Source: Selaginella tamariscina
Lineage: Eukaryota > Streptophyta > Lycopodiopsida > Selaginellales > Selaginellaceae
Assembly: GCA_003024785.1 (NCBI GenBank)
Contig: PUQB01000026.1
Location: 731,531-795,530, forward strand
Length of the DNA stretch: 64,000 bases
Direction of reading: 5' to 3'
The position numbers and the translations under genes are program-made. The notes under the pieces are model-generated. The model saw nothing but the letters and a program-made list of their open reading frames with translations. It did no database searches and was not told the DNA's origin. Positions 22,966-33,889 of this stretch are shown here, one piece after another; position 1 is the first letter of the stretch, and every line of letters starts with the position of its first letter.

Positions 22966-25905
22966 CTACTATGGATATATGATATAATTTATTCTTTATA
23001 CTAATATAATAGTTTAAAGTAGTAATTTCATAAAAGTATTATATAATACATTTTGAAAATCGTCAAATATAGTACTAGGTCTTCTAGATAAACATGCTCA
23101 GTATAGTACATTGTACGTGTGTGTGTATACTCTATCACACATTGTATTATATAGTATGTATATGTTGCTATAATCATATATATAATATTTTTCATACTTA
23201 TTGTTTGCAAATTCCAGTGGTTCAAAGGGGGGTGCACGAATATATGCTACAATGCAGCAGTAGACCGACATGTAGAAGCGGGAAGAGGTGATGACATTGC
23301 CCTTATTTGGGAGGGCAATGATCGAGGCTATGATGCAAAGCTTACATACAAGCAGCTTCTAGACAGAGTTTGTCAGGTATTTAGTCATATCTTTCATATA
23401 GTTTGATTTGTTAAGCCTGTTTCTAAAATTGAACATATTTGTTCAGCTGTCAAATTACTTGTTATCTGTGGGGACCAGAAAAGGAGATACTGTTGCTATT
23501 TACATGCCAATGTTGCTCGAGTTGCCAATTGCTATGCTGGCGTGTGCTCGTATTGGGGCTGTACATTCGGTAAAAATCCTATACATTATCTTTGTATCGA
23601 ATTTGCATGCATTTAATATATGTTACGTTTGCTTAGACGTATATAGATAAGTAACATTCATAAATATTATTACTTGTTATTTAGAAATATGTCGATCCTT
23701 CTAATTATAGTATATATCATAGAAATTATAAAGCTTTTTTACTTAATTTAAAATGACAAGCTCTCTCTCTTTCTCTCTCTATGGAACTAATATTTGAACA
23801 CTTAACTTTGCAGGTTGTCTTTGCTGGATTTTCTGCAGAAGCACTTGCACAGAGAATTATAGATTGCAAGCCTAAGGTTTTACTCACGACTAGCGGGGTT
23901 AAACGAGGGCCTAAACTTATTAAACTTAAAGAAATAGTAGACGATGCCATAAACCGTTCAATAGCGGAGGGTGGCGTTTCTGTAGGTACTCGTTCTTTCT
24001 ATATATTACATATAAGTATTTTATACACATAATGTATCTTAATATAATCTATACTAATATCAAGACGAACGCATGTGATCATCACTGATACATACACTGT
24101 TATAGACATTTGTTTAACTTACGATAATAGTCTGGCAATCAAGAGGGAAGATACACCATGGAATGAGAAAAGAGATATTTGGTGGCAGGTATTTGGAGTA
24201 TTATTATAGTTACCAGTTACTATATATTATTGTTATATGTATATGTATGTGCGTTTGTGTACATATATGCATGTATATAATATTATATTGTTTCTGTAGG
24301 ATGTAATTCCAAATTATTCAACCGAAAGTCCTGTTGAGTGGGTAGACGCAGAGGATCCCTTGTTTTTGTTGTACACCAGTGGTAGCACAGGGAAACCAAA
24401 GGTGAGTATAATATATACCTTCATATACATAAATGTGTGCATACATGGATATATACGTAGACACACATACATACCGTGTGTATCTACGTGTATATACATT
24501 AATATACACTCCAGTTGTGTGTATACGGTGTGTTTTCTTCTAGTGGTCCTGAACCATTTATATTCTTTTTAAGGGAGTATTACATACAACTGGAGGTTAT
24601 ATGGTTTATACTGCCACAACATTCAAGCATGCGTTTGATTATCACGATGGAGACGTGTACTGGTAATACATTTATATATATTTACTAACATTAAATATAT
24701 TGGCATGCATATTTATTTTGTTGGTGCAGGTGTACAGCAGATTGTGGATGGATCACTGGTCACAGTTATGTGACTTATGGTCCTTTGTTAAACAAGGCAA
24801 CTGTGGTAGTTTTTGAAGGAGTAAGTAGCTTAGTTCACTTTAACATCCGATATCATATATCACTACCGTAATAACTCATATATCTCAATATGTGTGAGAA
24901 GCTGAAATTTTATTTTTCATTATTATTTTTTTATAATGTAGGTCCCAAACTATCCTGATGCAGGTCGTTGCTGGGAAATTGTGGATAAACTCAATGTTAA
25001 TATTTCTACACAGCTCCAACCGCAATACGTTCATTGATGCGATCTGGCGACGAGGTACGTACTAAGTTATACTAACTCCTAACTAAACCTGTAATATTGC
25101 TATATTAATCTCTTTGATTATTCCAGCCAGTAAAGAGGCATTCTCGCAAGTCATTGCGCGTTCTGGGAAGCGTTGGCGAGCCTATTAACCCAAGTGCATG
25201 GCGGTTAGTGGTTATTTACATATGCATGGGTATATGTATGAATGCATCTTTATATATATAATTCTATATGTACATGTCTATTGTTAAGGAGATTTTCACA
25301 GTTTTCCCATTTGCAGATGGTACTATGAGGTTGTTGGTGACAGCCGATGTCCTATTGCGGACACATGGTGGCAGACAGAGACTGGTGGTTTCATGGTACT
25401 GAATCCTTTTGGTGTGCTACCAGGTTTTATCATCTCGGTTTGGACCCCGTAACATATCGTGATTTATGCAGATAACGCCTTTGCCTGGTGCTTGGCCATT
25501 GAAACCGGGGTCTGCTACATTGCCTTTCTTCGGTGTTCAGGTTTGTGATTCAATTATTTATATTATGAATTTAATACTATGCTTTAACATACTCATCAAA
25601 CATTGCTTTTCTTTGGTCTTCAGGTTTGTGATCCTATTTCATATGTTCTTATGCATTTAATACTATGCTTTAACATATTTATCGGTGTGTGCTTTTTGTG
25701 TTAACACTTCAGTTACATTATGGCAGCCAGCAGTAGTAGACGAAAACTCGAAAGAGCTAGAAGGAGAATGTACGGGATTCTTATGCATGAAGACTTCTTG
25801 GCCGGGAATGTTCCGTACTCTTTTTGGCGACCACTCTCGGTATGAAACAACGTATTTTGCTCCATTCAAAGGCTTCTATTTCAGTGGTGATGGCTGTCGA
25901 AGGTC

Positions 25906-25953
<48 letters not shown>

Positions 25954-26090
25954 AGCGACGGTATATCACTATGTAGCTTGCTATAATGTGCTATATTGTT
26001 TGACATCTTATAGAGATAAAGACGGTTATTACTGGTTGACGGGCCGTGTTGATGATGTGATCAATGTGAGGTAAGTTTTTAGACGGGGTG

Positions 26091-26147
<57 letters not shown>

Positions 26148-27006
26148 TGAGTGATTGTGAGAGAGAGATAGAGAGGAGGCAGGGAGTTGATAATTGATCA
26201 TTCAGTGGCCATCGTATTGGAACTGCCGAGGTGGAGTCAGCTCTTGTTGCACATCCTCTAGCTGCAGAAGCTGCGGTAGTTGGAATTGAGCACGAGGTAA
26301 GAATTCCATGGCATTTACTTACCGAAATACATATATCTGCGTATATACTTACATATATATATATATATATCTGTATATATGGAAATATGTGTGCATATAG
26401 CATTCTGGAAATTTCTGCAGCTTAAAGGCCAGGGAATTTACGCCTTTGTAACCCTCAATGAAGGGGTTGAGTACACTCAAGAGCTGAGGTCAAGTTTGAT
26501 ATCTACTGTGCGTTGTGAGGTAATTCTTCTTCTATATAATATTGTATATACACACATGCACACTGTGTTTGCGGGTTCTTTTCTTCGGGCCTGTAAACAT
26601 ATAGGAGTATATAGAATATTGTGATTTTTTGCTTATGTAACTGTTTCCTGGTTTACACGTACATACATAAATCCTGTCAATGTGTGTTTCTTCTTCGTAG
26701 TTTACAATTTTACTATACACACATGCATACATACCTATGCAAATTTTATTATATACACATGCATACATCCCAATATGTATGTGTATGTGTGTGTCGTGTT
26801 GAAGAATGTGTGTGGTGCAGATTGGGGCATTTGCAACACCAGATGTAATTCACTGGGCACCTGGGTTGCCAAAGACTAGGAGTGGGAAAATAATGCGAAG
26901 GATTTTACGAAAGATTGCATCGAGGCAATTGGACGATCTTGGGGACATAAGCACATTAGCAGATCCTGGTGTTGTTGCTCAACTCATTGAGCTGACTGGG
27001 CAGTGA
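21494..27006 (+). CDS. ACS: Acetyl-CoA synthetase (AMP-forming), plastid type, 18 exons
   Basis: Activates acetate with ATP and CoA to acetyl-CoA; the plant enzyme is usually plastidial. Exons: 21494-21772, 22615-22758, 23218-23376, 23447-23569, 23814-23985, 24106-24188, 24300-24401, 24574-24662, 24730-24820, 24942-25054, 25127-25203, 25317-25395, 25472-25540, 25727-25902, 26014-26070, 26206-26296, 26421-26519, 26821-27006. The product is about 729 aa, near the expected plant length. The first 50 residues are Ser/Arg-rich with few acids, suiting a transit peptide. Landmarks: WFKGG (exon 3), the ATP-binding loop [12 protein letters not shown] (exon 7), [13 protein letters not shown] (exon 9), [10 protein letters not shown] (exon 12), [14 protein letters not shown] then [11 protein letters not shown] (exons 15-16), and [11 protein letters not shown] with the catalytic lysine (exon 18). 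Exon 10 is one base short: restoring one T in a T run gives the conserved [13 protein letters not shown]. Every other exon is intact. The leading Ty3/gypsy insertion probably affects expression. Confidence 0.96.
22911..22963. repeat. (TA)n microsatellite in ACS intron 2
   Basis: About 25 TA dinucleotides, uninterrupted apart from the ends. Confidence 0.95.
25535..25690 (+). repeat. Tandem duplication spanning the exon 13 donor of ACS
   Basis: A unit of about 80 bp beginning at the last bases of exon 13 (TTCAGGTTTGTGAT) and including TTAATACTATGCTTTAACATA is repeated in tandem (about 25535-25612 and 25617-25690). The second copy carries a second CAG|GTTTGTG donor-like site. Confidence 0.8.
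25907..25951. repeat. (CT)n microsatellite at the start of ACS intron 14
   Basis: About 22 CT dinucleotides beginning six bases inside the intron. Confidence 0.95.
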
Positions 27007-27778
27007 ATAAATGACATCACATACCAGGTACTTATAATTATGTTAGATAAATAAGGAAGTATATGGATATAAAACAGTTGTATTTTTATTAATAAATATT
27101 CACAGCTGGTTTATATATTCCGTTTGTTTTATGCTATGTTTTATATTGGTACGCATCCGTTGCATCTATATGGCATGTGGATATTCTCTCTCTCTCTCAC
27201 ACGCACACGCACACGCACCCAATAAACACATATAACATTGAACCAAATAGTTGAATCTTATTATATATATATAAAGAGATCATAAAAATGTACATTTAAA
27301 GTACTTATACACGGACAGTATATCCTATATTTGAATATCTGGATATTGTATGCATATAATTGGGGAATGCATTGTTTTTATATTTTAATATTATTTAAAG
27401 CTTTTTTTCTAATATGTTAAATATTATAAATATTATATATATCGTGCTTTATATATTTAAAATTTGAATTTACACATCAAAATCAGTTCATGTCCTTTTG
27501 GAAAATTTATATACCCTGGAAATTTTTAATTTATATATATACCCTTGGAAATTCCATTCTGAACTTAAATATGTAAATTAAATTTTTATTCTATTCATTT
27601 AGGTAATCTAATATACAATTTATATATAATAAGATGATGTAATCTCTACATTGCATTGGTTTGCATGCCTTGAGATACACTGCATATGCATGATATATGT
27701 GTATATAAATATGGTTACATATAAATAATCTAATGGCTTGAAATGACATGTTGGAGAGTTTCACATCATCTTTGATAT

Positions 27779-27827
<49 letters not shown>

Positions 27828-28069
27828 ATGTGTGTATGAGACATAGGTATTATCACTTTATATATTGGAGTTTCACATCCATCTTTCGTACATATACACA
27901 CATATTATGTGTATGAGACAAGGGTATTACCACTTTATGTATTCAAAATTGATACAAAACTTGAGTAGGAAGTTATACACATACATATGGATAAAATACC
28001 CATTTAGAAGCACAAACACACACCCGCACACATATATACATGAGTAAACATGCACATTTGTGTATACAT

Positions 28070-28103
<34 letters not shown>

Positions 28104-28198
28104 CTTTTTTATGATTCGTTTTCGCTCAAGTTTAAAACAGTTTTATACACATGTAGGTCTATATGTATATAATATATGTCATTATGTAATTTATTATT

Positions 28199-28270
<72 letters not shown>

Positions 28271-28855
28271 ATTAAAGATATGTGTACATATATGATGATT
28301 ACGTATCTTTAATAAAATATCTTTAATAAAATAAAGAATTAATAATATAAGACTTTGTGAAGGAGTGTATGCATACGTAATGAAGCACTCGAGATCCTAA
28401 AATATTAATTATTTAATTATTGATTATATACACCATTAGCATGATGAAGAACTATAATAAGACTATAATAAGTAGAGGAAGTGAAGTTTAGTATTTTTCT
28501 ATCATATTATATATATATAATATATTATATATCACATAATAAAGAAAAAATTTCCTTTGAATTAACCCATTCACATATGCATTTCAATAAAATTAAAAAA
28601 AAAAAAACATGTTAATTTAAAAATGCATTAATTCTTAAAAATTTACATTTTAATTCATTTTATGTTTTATTTTATTTATATCATAAAAATCTATGTTTTA
28701 TTTTTATTTTTCTCCATGTATCATAACAACTATATATATTTAAATCCCTCATTAAAAGTATTGGTATTAAGGAGAAACCTTTTAACTTTAGAAATCGCAA
28801 AAATAGACTATGTCATGAACCAATTTTAGATTTTACTTAATAAAAAATTATTAAT

Positions 28856-28901
<46 letters not shown>

Positions 28902-29200
28902 CAATACTTTATATTTACTTTAATAACAATTCTTTTAGCAATTTCTTTGTATATAACTTAATGATTCCATTTAAAATTTTAATCCACATACGTTCAAAAA
29001 TATTAATAAGAATTTGTTTTCAAAATATTACATTATATATAATTCAAAAACATAGAATTCTTTAACAAACTTGCTTATTAGTAACGTGAGGATCATAAAT
29101 AAATATATTCAATAATTATATAATGTGAAGAATTTCAAAGAATATATAAATAAAATATAAATTACGAATCCTTATAAACATTTAAATATCAATGCAAAAA
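27007..29200. other. ACS 3' UTR, then AT-rich intergenic DNA
   Basis: AATAAA overlaps the ACS stop codon and another lies near 27090, so 3' processing probably happens in the first 150 bp. Beyond that are (CA)n and (TA)n runs (27780-27826, 28076-28101, 28199-28262, 28861-28898) and AT-rich sequence with no coding or RNA signal until the snoRNA cluster. Confidence 0.6.
28199..28262. repeat. (TA)n microsatellite
   Basis: About 31 TA dinucleotides, one of the longest perfect runs in the window. Confidence 0.95.
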
Positions 29201-29202
29201 AG

Positions 29203-29287
29203 TGGCCTCAGCCGAAAGATGGTGATTATTGTTGTGAATCCTCATATGAGAAATCAGTACATTGGTAACATATATCATCATCGGCCA
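29203..29287 (-). ncRNA. Box C/D snoRNA, snR39/U51-type guide
   Basis: An 85-nt gene read from the minus strand. Terminal stem TGGCC/GGCCA; box C ATGATGA at 29281-29275; D' box CTGA at 29257-29254; C' box TGAGGAT at 29244-29238; D box CTGA at 29211-29208. The guide next to box D pairs with CCGAAAGATGGTGA, 14 nt of conserved 25S rRNA. The fifth base from box D falls on the second A of CCGAA, the residue known as Am807 in yeast (snR39/snR59) and Am1511 in human (U32/U51). The D' guide has no target I recognise. It is the last member of the cluster in the direction of transcription. Confidence 0.9.
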
Positions 29288-29300
29288 TATACGCGTATTG

Positions 29301-29331
<31 letters not shown>

Positions 29332-29354
29332 GTATACACAAACACAGAATTTAA

Positions 29355-29438
29355 GGGAGTTGTCAGCTGGTAGTGCATGTTATAATTCTTCAAATAAACT
29401 CAGAACAGGTCTATGAATCATATCATCATCCAACTCCC
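29355..29438 (-). ncRNA. Box C/D snoRNA, U25/snR56-type guide
   Basis: An 84-nt gene with a perfect 8-bp terminal stem (GGGAGTTG/CAACTCCC). Box C ATGATGA at 29429-29423; D' CTGA at 29403-29400; C' TGAAGAA at 29392-29386; D CTGA at 29366-29363. The D' guide CATAGACCTGTT pairs with AACAGGTCTGTG of 18S rRNA over 12 positions with one G-U pair. The fifth base lands on the first G of AACAGG, the U25 (human Gm1490) and snR56 (yeast Gm1428) site. The guide before box D has no target I recognise. Confidence 0.92.
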
Positions 29439-29466
29439 AAAAAAACAAAAAAGGGCAACAAGGGCA

Positions 29467-29547
29467 GGAATCAGACTGACGTGCAAATCGAAAAGAATTT
29501 GATATTCCGCATTAAAACCACTCAGATGCACAAAATCATCACTTTCC
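29467..29547 (-). ncRNA. Box C/D snoRNA, snR72-type guide
   Basis: An 81-nt gene. Terminal stem GGAA/TTCC; box C GTGATGA at 29542-29536; D' CTGA at 29525-29522; a weak C' near 29511-29505; D CTGA at 29474-29471. The guide directly before box D pairs with ACTGACGTGCAAATCG, 16 contiguous nt of conserved 25S rRNA. The fifth-base rule points to the A of CTGA, which by spacing from neighbouring known sites corresponds to yeast Am876, the snR72 target. Confidence 0.9.
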
Positions 29548-29549
29548 CA

Positions 29550-29562
<13 letters not shown>

Positions 29563-29596
<34 letters not shown>
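29563..29596. repeat. (CT)n microsatellite inside the snoRNA cluster
   Basis: About 16 CT dinucleotides between the third snoRNA and the candidate fourth. Confidence 0.95.
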
Positions 29597-29598
<2 letters not shown>

Positions 29599-29676
29599 GA
29601 TCAGAAAGAAAACAGTCAATCGTCACTGGCAATTAGCGCCTACGACTGGGGCGACATCAAGAATCGATCATCTCCC
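29597..29676 (-). ncRNA. Candidate fourth box C/D snoRNA (orphan guide)
   Basis: 80 nt with stem GGGA/TCCC, an imperfect box C (ATGATCG at 29671-29665), a possible C' (TGACGAT) and box D CTGA at 29604-29601. Size, stem position and spacing match the three neighbours, and it sits first after the telo-boxes. Box C deviates from consensus at its end, no clear D' was found, and I found no convincing rRNA match, so it may be decayed or an orphan. Confidence 0.5.
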
Positions 29677-29738
29677 GAAACACACAAACGCACACACGCT
29701 CTTACGACCTATGGAGCCGCTTTTTATCTACACAACCT

Positions 29739-29799
29739 AACCCTAATTCGTCTTACCAGTTCCATGTTCAAATCCCTGAAAATAGACGACTAACCCTAA
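29739..29799 (-). promoter_or_regulatory. Two telo-boxes, probable snoRNA cluster promoter
   Basis: AACCCTAA (plus-strand reading) occurs at 29739-29746 and 29792-29799, inside two imperfect tandem copies of about 53 bp. Telo-boxes are known in promoters of plant snoRNA and ribosomal protein genes. They lie 60-120 bp before the first snoRNA in the minus direction. Confidence 0.55.
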
Positions 29800-30013
29800 T
29801 TCCGCTCATCAGTCCCCGTGTTCGAATCCAGCAATTTAATTACCCTGTTTTATTTACAATATAATCATTTAACATTCTAAATGCTTTTGAAATTTTATTT
29901 AATAAATTTTATTAAACTGTAAGTTTTAAATACATGTAATACACAAATGTGATATATATCTATGTACACTCACACCTTTGTAACTGTCTATATATTTCAT
30001 ATACACGTAATTT

Positions 30014-30585
30014 GTAAATAAGGAAACTACGTATCCATTAAACTTTATGAAATTATAAATGTTCTTAAAAGTTTTAAAATTATAATTTTATCCCTGTGAA
30101 ATTTTGAATATTACAACAATAACCTTACTCATTTTAACACCTTTCAATTAAATTAATTTAAAATATTCTACTCGTTTTTAAAATAATTTAGAATATTTAT
30201 TTAATAAGAACAAATGGGATTAAATTAGGATTACTTTTTCTTTTCTACTCACTTAAGCATAAAATATATATATATATACGAATGGAAGACATTTGTGGAA
30301 AGAAAAGGACTTATTATTATAAATAAAATTATTAAATTGGACATAACTGTTAACATCTAAATTAGTTTACTTTTAATTTTTATTTGTTTTTCCTTGAATA
30401 TATTAACCAATAAAATATTTTAGTTGAAGGGTGTTAAAAGGTTGAATAAGGATATTTTTTGTAATTCAAAAACTTTGTAATGGCAAATTATAATTTTAAC
30501 TTTCAAAGATAAATTTATAATTTTGTAAAGTTTGAAGGGTATAAATGTAATTTTTCCTAAATAATATTAAATTTTCCTTATTTAC
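30014..30585. mobile_element. Fold-back MITE with long terminal inverted repeats
   Basis: About 30014-30185 and the reverse complement of about 30405-30585 share the ordered landmarks GTAAATAAGGAAA, AAACTTTA, AAAATTATAA, CCTTA and TTTTAACACCTTTCAA (with small differences). This gives imperfect inverted repeats of about 170 bp around a 220-bp centre. There is no coding capacity. It behaves like a non-autonomous DNA transposon relic; the superfamily is not clear because no target duplication is obvious. Confidence 0.65.
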
Positions 30586-32640
30586 GTGAAATAATATTAT
30601 ATTCTTCATCATTTTTACAATTATGATCATTCTATATTCAATTAATTTTTAATAACTAGATTATAACATTAAAGTGTTAAAACATTTATAAAAGCTTTAC
30701 TTACATAAAAGGACTATAAAAAAAACTGAATGAACATAGTCAGTAATTTTTTAATAAAAAATCATTAAAAATAATTCACAAGAGTGGAAATTCAAAGTGA
30801 TAAATAATTAACATTTAGGTAATAATGCATGTTGCTTTTATCTTGTTGCTAAAAAACTCAATTAAAAACAAGTCTAAATGGTTTCACTATAAAAATTATT
30901 ATTTTAACCCTTCCTTAAAATGATACTACATACTTATTATGCATGAATATATATAAAATAATGATGACCATGTTACTAACCTTTAAAAACTTTATATACC
31001 TAACAAATTAACTTACTATAAATCATGTGTTTCTTAGCATATAAAACAAATTGATAAGTATAAATAATTAAGTATTATATAATATTGCATTGTTAACTAA
31101 TAAGTTATATTTTTATTAAATTTAACATGCCATTGCTACGCATTATGGGTATCACATTACATATTCACACCAAATACATAACAAAAATTTATGTCAATTA
31201 TTGTGTGTATTTTCCTTTCGCACGTATTTTTAACGTTATATATAATTTTTATCTTAAATTATGGTAAGTATATTACTTTCGTACATAAATACATAAAATT
31301 TATAATTTGCATGTTAAAATTATATGATGTGATTTAAGTCATTTAATTTAAATGAAAAATGAATGGGCGTGGTTGGATTCAAGTGTAGTCGTGGCAGTGC
31401 AATTAAGCGTGACAATGGAGTCGGGCGTGGTGGTGCAATTAGGCATAAAATAAAAATGTTCATGAGAGTCATATTTTAATTAAAATTAAAAGCCACTCCA
31501 ATTATGTAGTAAGTTTTTCCCTTTTTATATCTAGTTTTAATTTTTAAGTATTTTAATTTTTAAATTAATCATCTCAAAATTTAAGTGAACTATAAAATAG
31601 GAGCTCAAGAAAGACTATAAAGAAGAATAAAAAGAAGAGGAAAAAGAAACAATATTTTTATTAAATGTCGTAAAAAACATATTGTTTTTTATACAATTTT
31701 CTAATAGATTTTAGAAATGCAAATACGAATCAAGAATTTTATGCATTGAGCATAAGATGTGGCGAAGATAAAAGAATAAAGAGTACATTAAATATAAAAT
31801 GTCGAACATATTTCTGTTAAGTCAGCAAAAGATTTAATTTTAACACTTATTAAAACTAAAGTACGAAACACTTTAGTGTCATACCTTTATAATATTTGGA
31901 AAAGAATTTTAATATGAATAATATAGTATATCACCTTTCTTTTAATTTATGATGATTTATATTTTGTTAAGATAGTTATATATGTAAGTCAAATTTAAGA
32001 TATTTTCTTACATAAGATATTTATGTTTTAAGTGTGAATAATCTTTATATAAAATAATTTAAGATATGTATTAAGAGCAAGTGTGAATATAATCACACAT
32101 AAATTAAAATGAATTAGGAGAAATTTATGTGTTATATACAAATAAAATTTACTTAAAAACATAATTTAACTTATGTTAGCAGGTGCAAATGCGCACATTA
32201 ACGCATTAGTCTTTCTTACTCTCCTATTGTTTTTATATCAAAAAAAAAAAAAACAAAACATGTGGGCACTGAGTAAATAAAAATGTGCTTTATTATAAAA
32301 GCACCTCTTTATTTACTTTAGTAAATATATTAATTAAAAAGTAGTAATTTAATAGATTGTCAAACATTTGTATTCTTATAACAATTAATACCTTGCTACG
32401 AGTTACAGTAGATAATATACTTTACTTCGGTACATGTAGAAACCTACACGTGGACCAAGTGGTGTCGAATCTTCCTGTGTGTACAAGATGTCGCCACGTA
32501 TTTAGATAACCATATAAACACGTTATTATACGTGTTAACTGTCATCTACTTTCATTAACTATACACTATAACCAATGTAAATTTGATAATAATCATGCTT
32601 AATCAACACATAAGAAAATAATGTCTTCAACGTAAGCTAT
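30586..32640. other. AT-rich intergenic DNA
   Basis: No gene or RNA signal. A small GC-richer patch at 31365-31450 repeats a GCAATTA motif near GTGG and GGCGTGG twice. Otherwise low-complexity AT sequence. Confidence 0.6.
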
Positions 32641-32978
32641 TGCGTCTAAATACAGCCGCCAGAAAAGCAACCAATCCGACGGTCCATGTAAACGCATTTA
32701 TTAGAGTGAGATGCCCGTTGATACCGTAAGATCCAGCGGCTCAAAAACCGGATCGATCCACGTTTTGTAAGATGGACCAATCAGCGTTCACCACATTTTA
32801 ATTTATAAACTCAGTTCATATCCGCTGTAAATGTGTGTTTTCTGTTATACTCCCTCTCGTGATTTCTCTTCAGCGTCTTCAAGCAAAGGCTTTCTGATCG
32901 GAAATTCTCATAGATTTTAAGTTTTCCGGGTGTTTTGGAGAACGTTTTGTGAGCGACTAGTGTTTTTGAGTGTTTTTC
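32641..32978 (+). promoter_or_regulatory. Histone H1 promoter and 5' UTR
   Basis: Contains CCAATCAG (a CCAAT box) near 32768, a GATCCAGCGG element near 32730 that resembles plant histone octamer-type motifs, and a TATA-like TTTATAAAC near 32802. The ATG at 32979 follows. Confidence 0.4.
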
Positions 32979-33753
32979 ATGGCTGTAGCAGACGGGGTGT
33001 TGGAAGTGAGCAAGCTATGGTGAGGCTGTGTGAAGAAGCCGAAGATACTCGCGCAAAGCAGCCTAAACCGGCGGCTGTGGTACCCCAAAGGAGAAGAAAC
33101 CCAAAGCTGCAAAGAGCACCATCGATCACCGCCTTATTTCCAGGTATGTGTAGTTCTAATCACTCTTAATTAGTTTTTAACTGGTAAATATATGTCTATA
33201 TATGCTGTAAATTATAGATTAGATCTGTATGCGTTTTTCTTAATACGGTGATTAAAATTCAAATAGATGGTAATGGAGGCGATATCATCGCTTAAGGAAC
33301 GAACAGGATCGAGCCAGCACGCAATCGCGAAGTATCTCGAGGAGAAGTACAAATCTGGCCTTTCCACCCACATTTAAGAAAGATCCTGGCCATCCAACTT
33401 AAGTCGCTGAGTGCCAACGGGAAGCTTACACGTGTCAAGAACTCCTACAAGTTGCCGTCATCTACCACGGGTAAAAAGCCAACGGAGAAGAAAGTTACCA
33501 CGGTAAGACTTCTACTAACCCTAAGCCAAAGGTTACCAAGGTGAAAGTTGGTAAGAAGCCAGGTTCTCCCAAGAAAGCCAAGGTTTCCTCCAAGACTCGC
33601 AAGAATCCCACAGTTTCCCCTAAGAACCCAAGGCTACCACCTCACGGGCTGCTAGGGTTTCGAATAGTGGCATGAAGAAGAAAACAGGGAACCCAGCGAA
33701 CCTAAGAAGGCCGTTACTGCTTCAAGAGGGCTAGGAGGGTGGCAGTGAGTTGA
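32979..33753 (+). CDS. Linker histone H1, two exons, several frame breaks
   Basis: Linker DNA-binding chromatin protein. Exon 1 is 32979-33143, exon 2 33267-33753. The intron lies inside the globular domain, as in plant H1 genes. Exon 1 encodes an acidic N-terminus, then a PKEKKPKAAKST-like basic stretch and PPYFQ. Exon 2 opens MVMEAISSLKERTGSSQHA, continues with AIAKYLEEKY and KSLSANGKLTRVKNSYKL (the winged-helix H15 domain), then a Lys/Ala/Pro-rich tail ending near RVAVS. The family is clear but the reading frame changes several times (at least four one-base breaks) in both exons, many in A, C or G runs. Either a pseudogene or poor base quality; the intact splice sites and motif order favour the latter. 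Confidence 0.8.
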
Positions 33754-33889
33754 TTAGTGTCTTTTTTTAAACCCTTTATTTTCGTATTTGTTGCAAGTGT
33801 TAGTAGTAAACCTTTGTATAGAACCGTACGTTACTGACTGGTAACTTTGAATTTTCAATTATTATAATATGTTTGCCATATACTTGTTT

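Noticed and set aside
29815-29832. GTTCGAATCC taken as a tRNA T-loop
   Set aside because: No tRNA can be folded around it and no good A box lies upstream; the motif sits in the tandem telo-box module.
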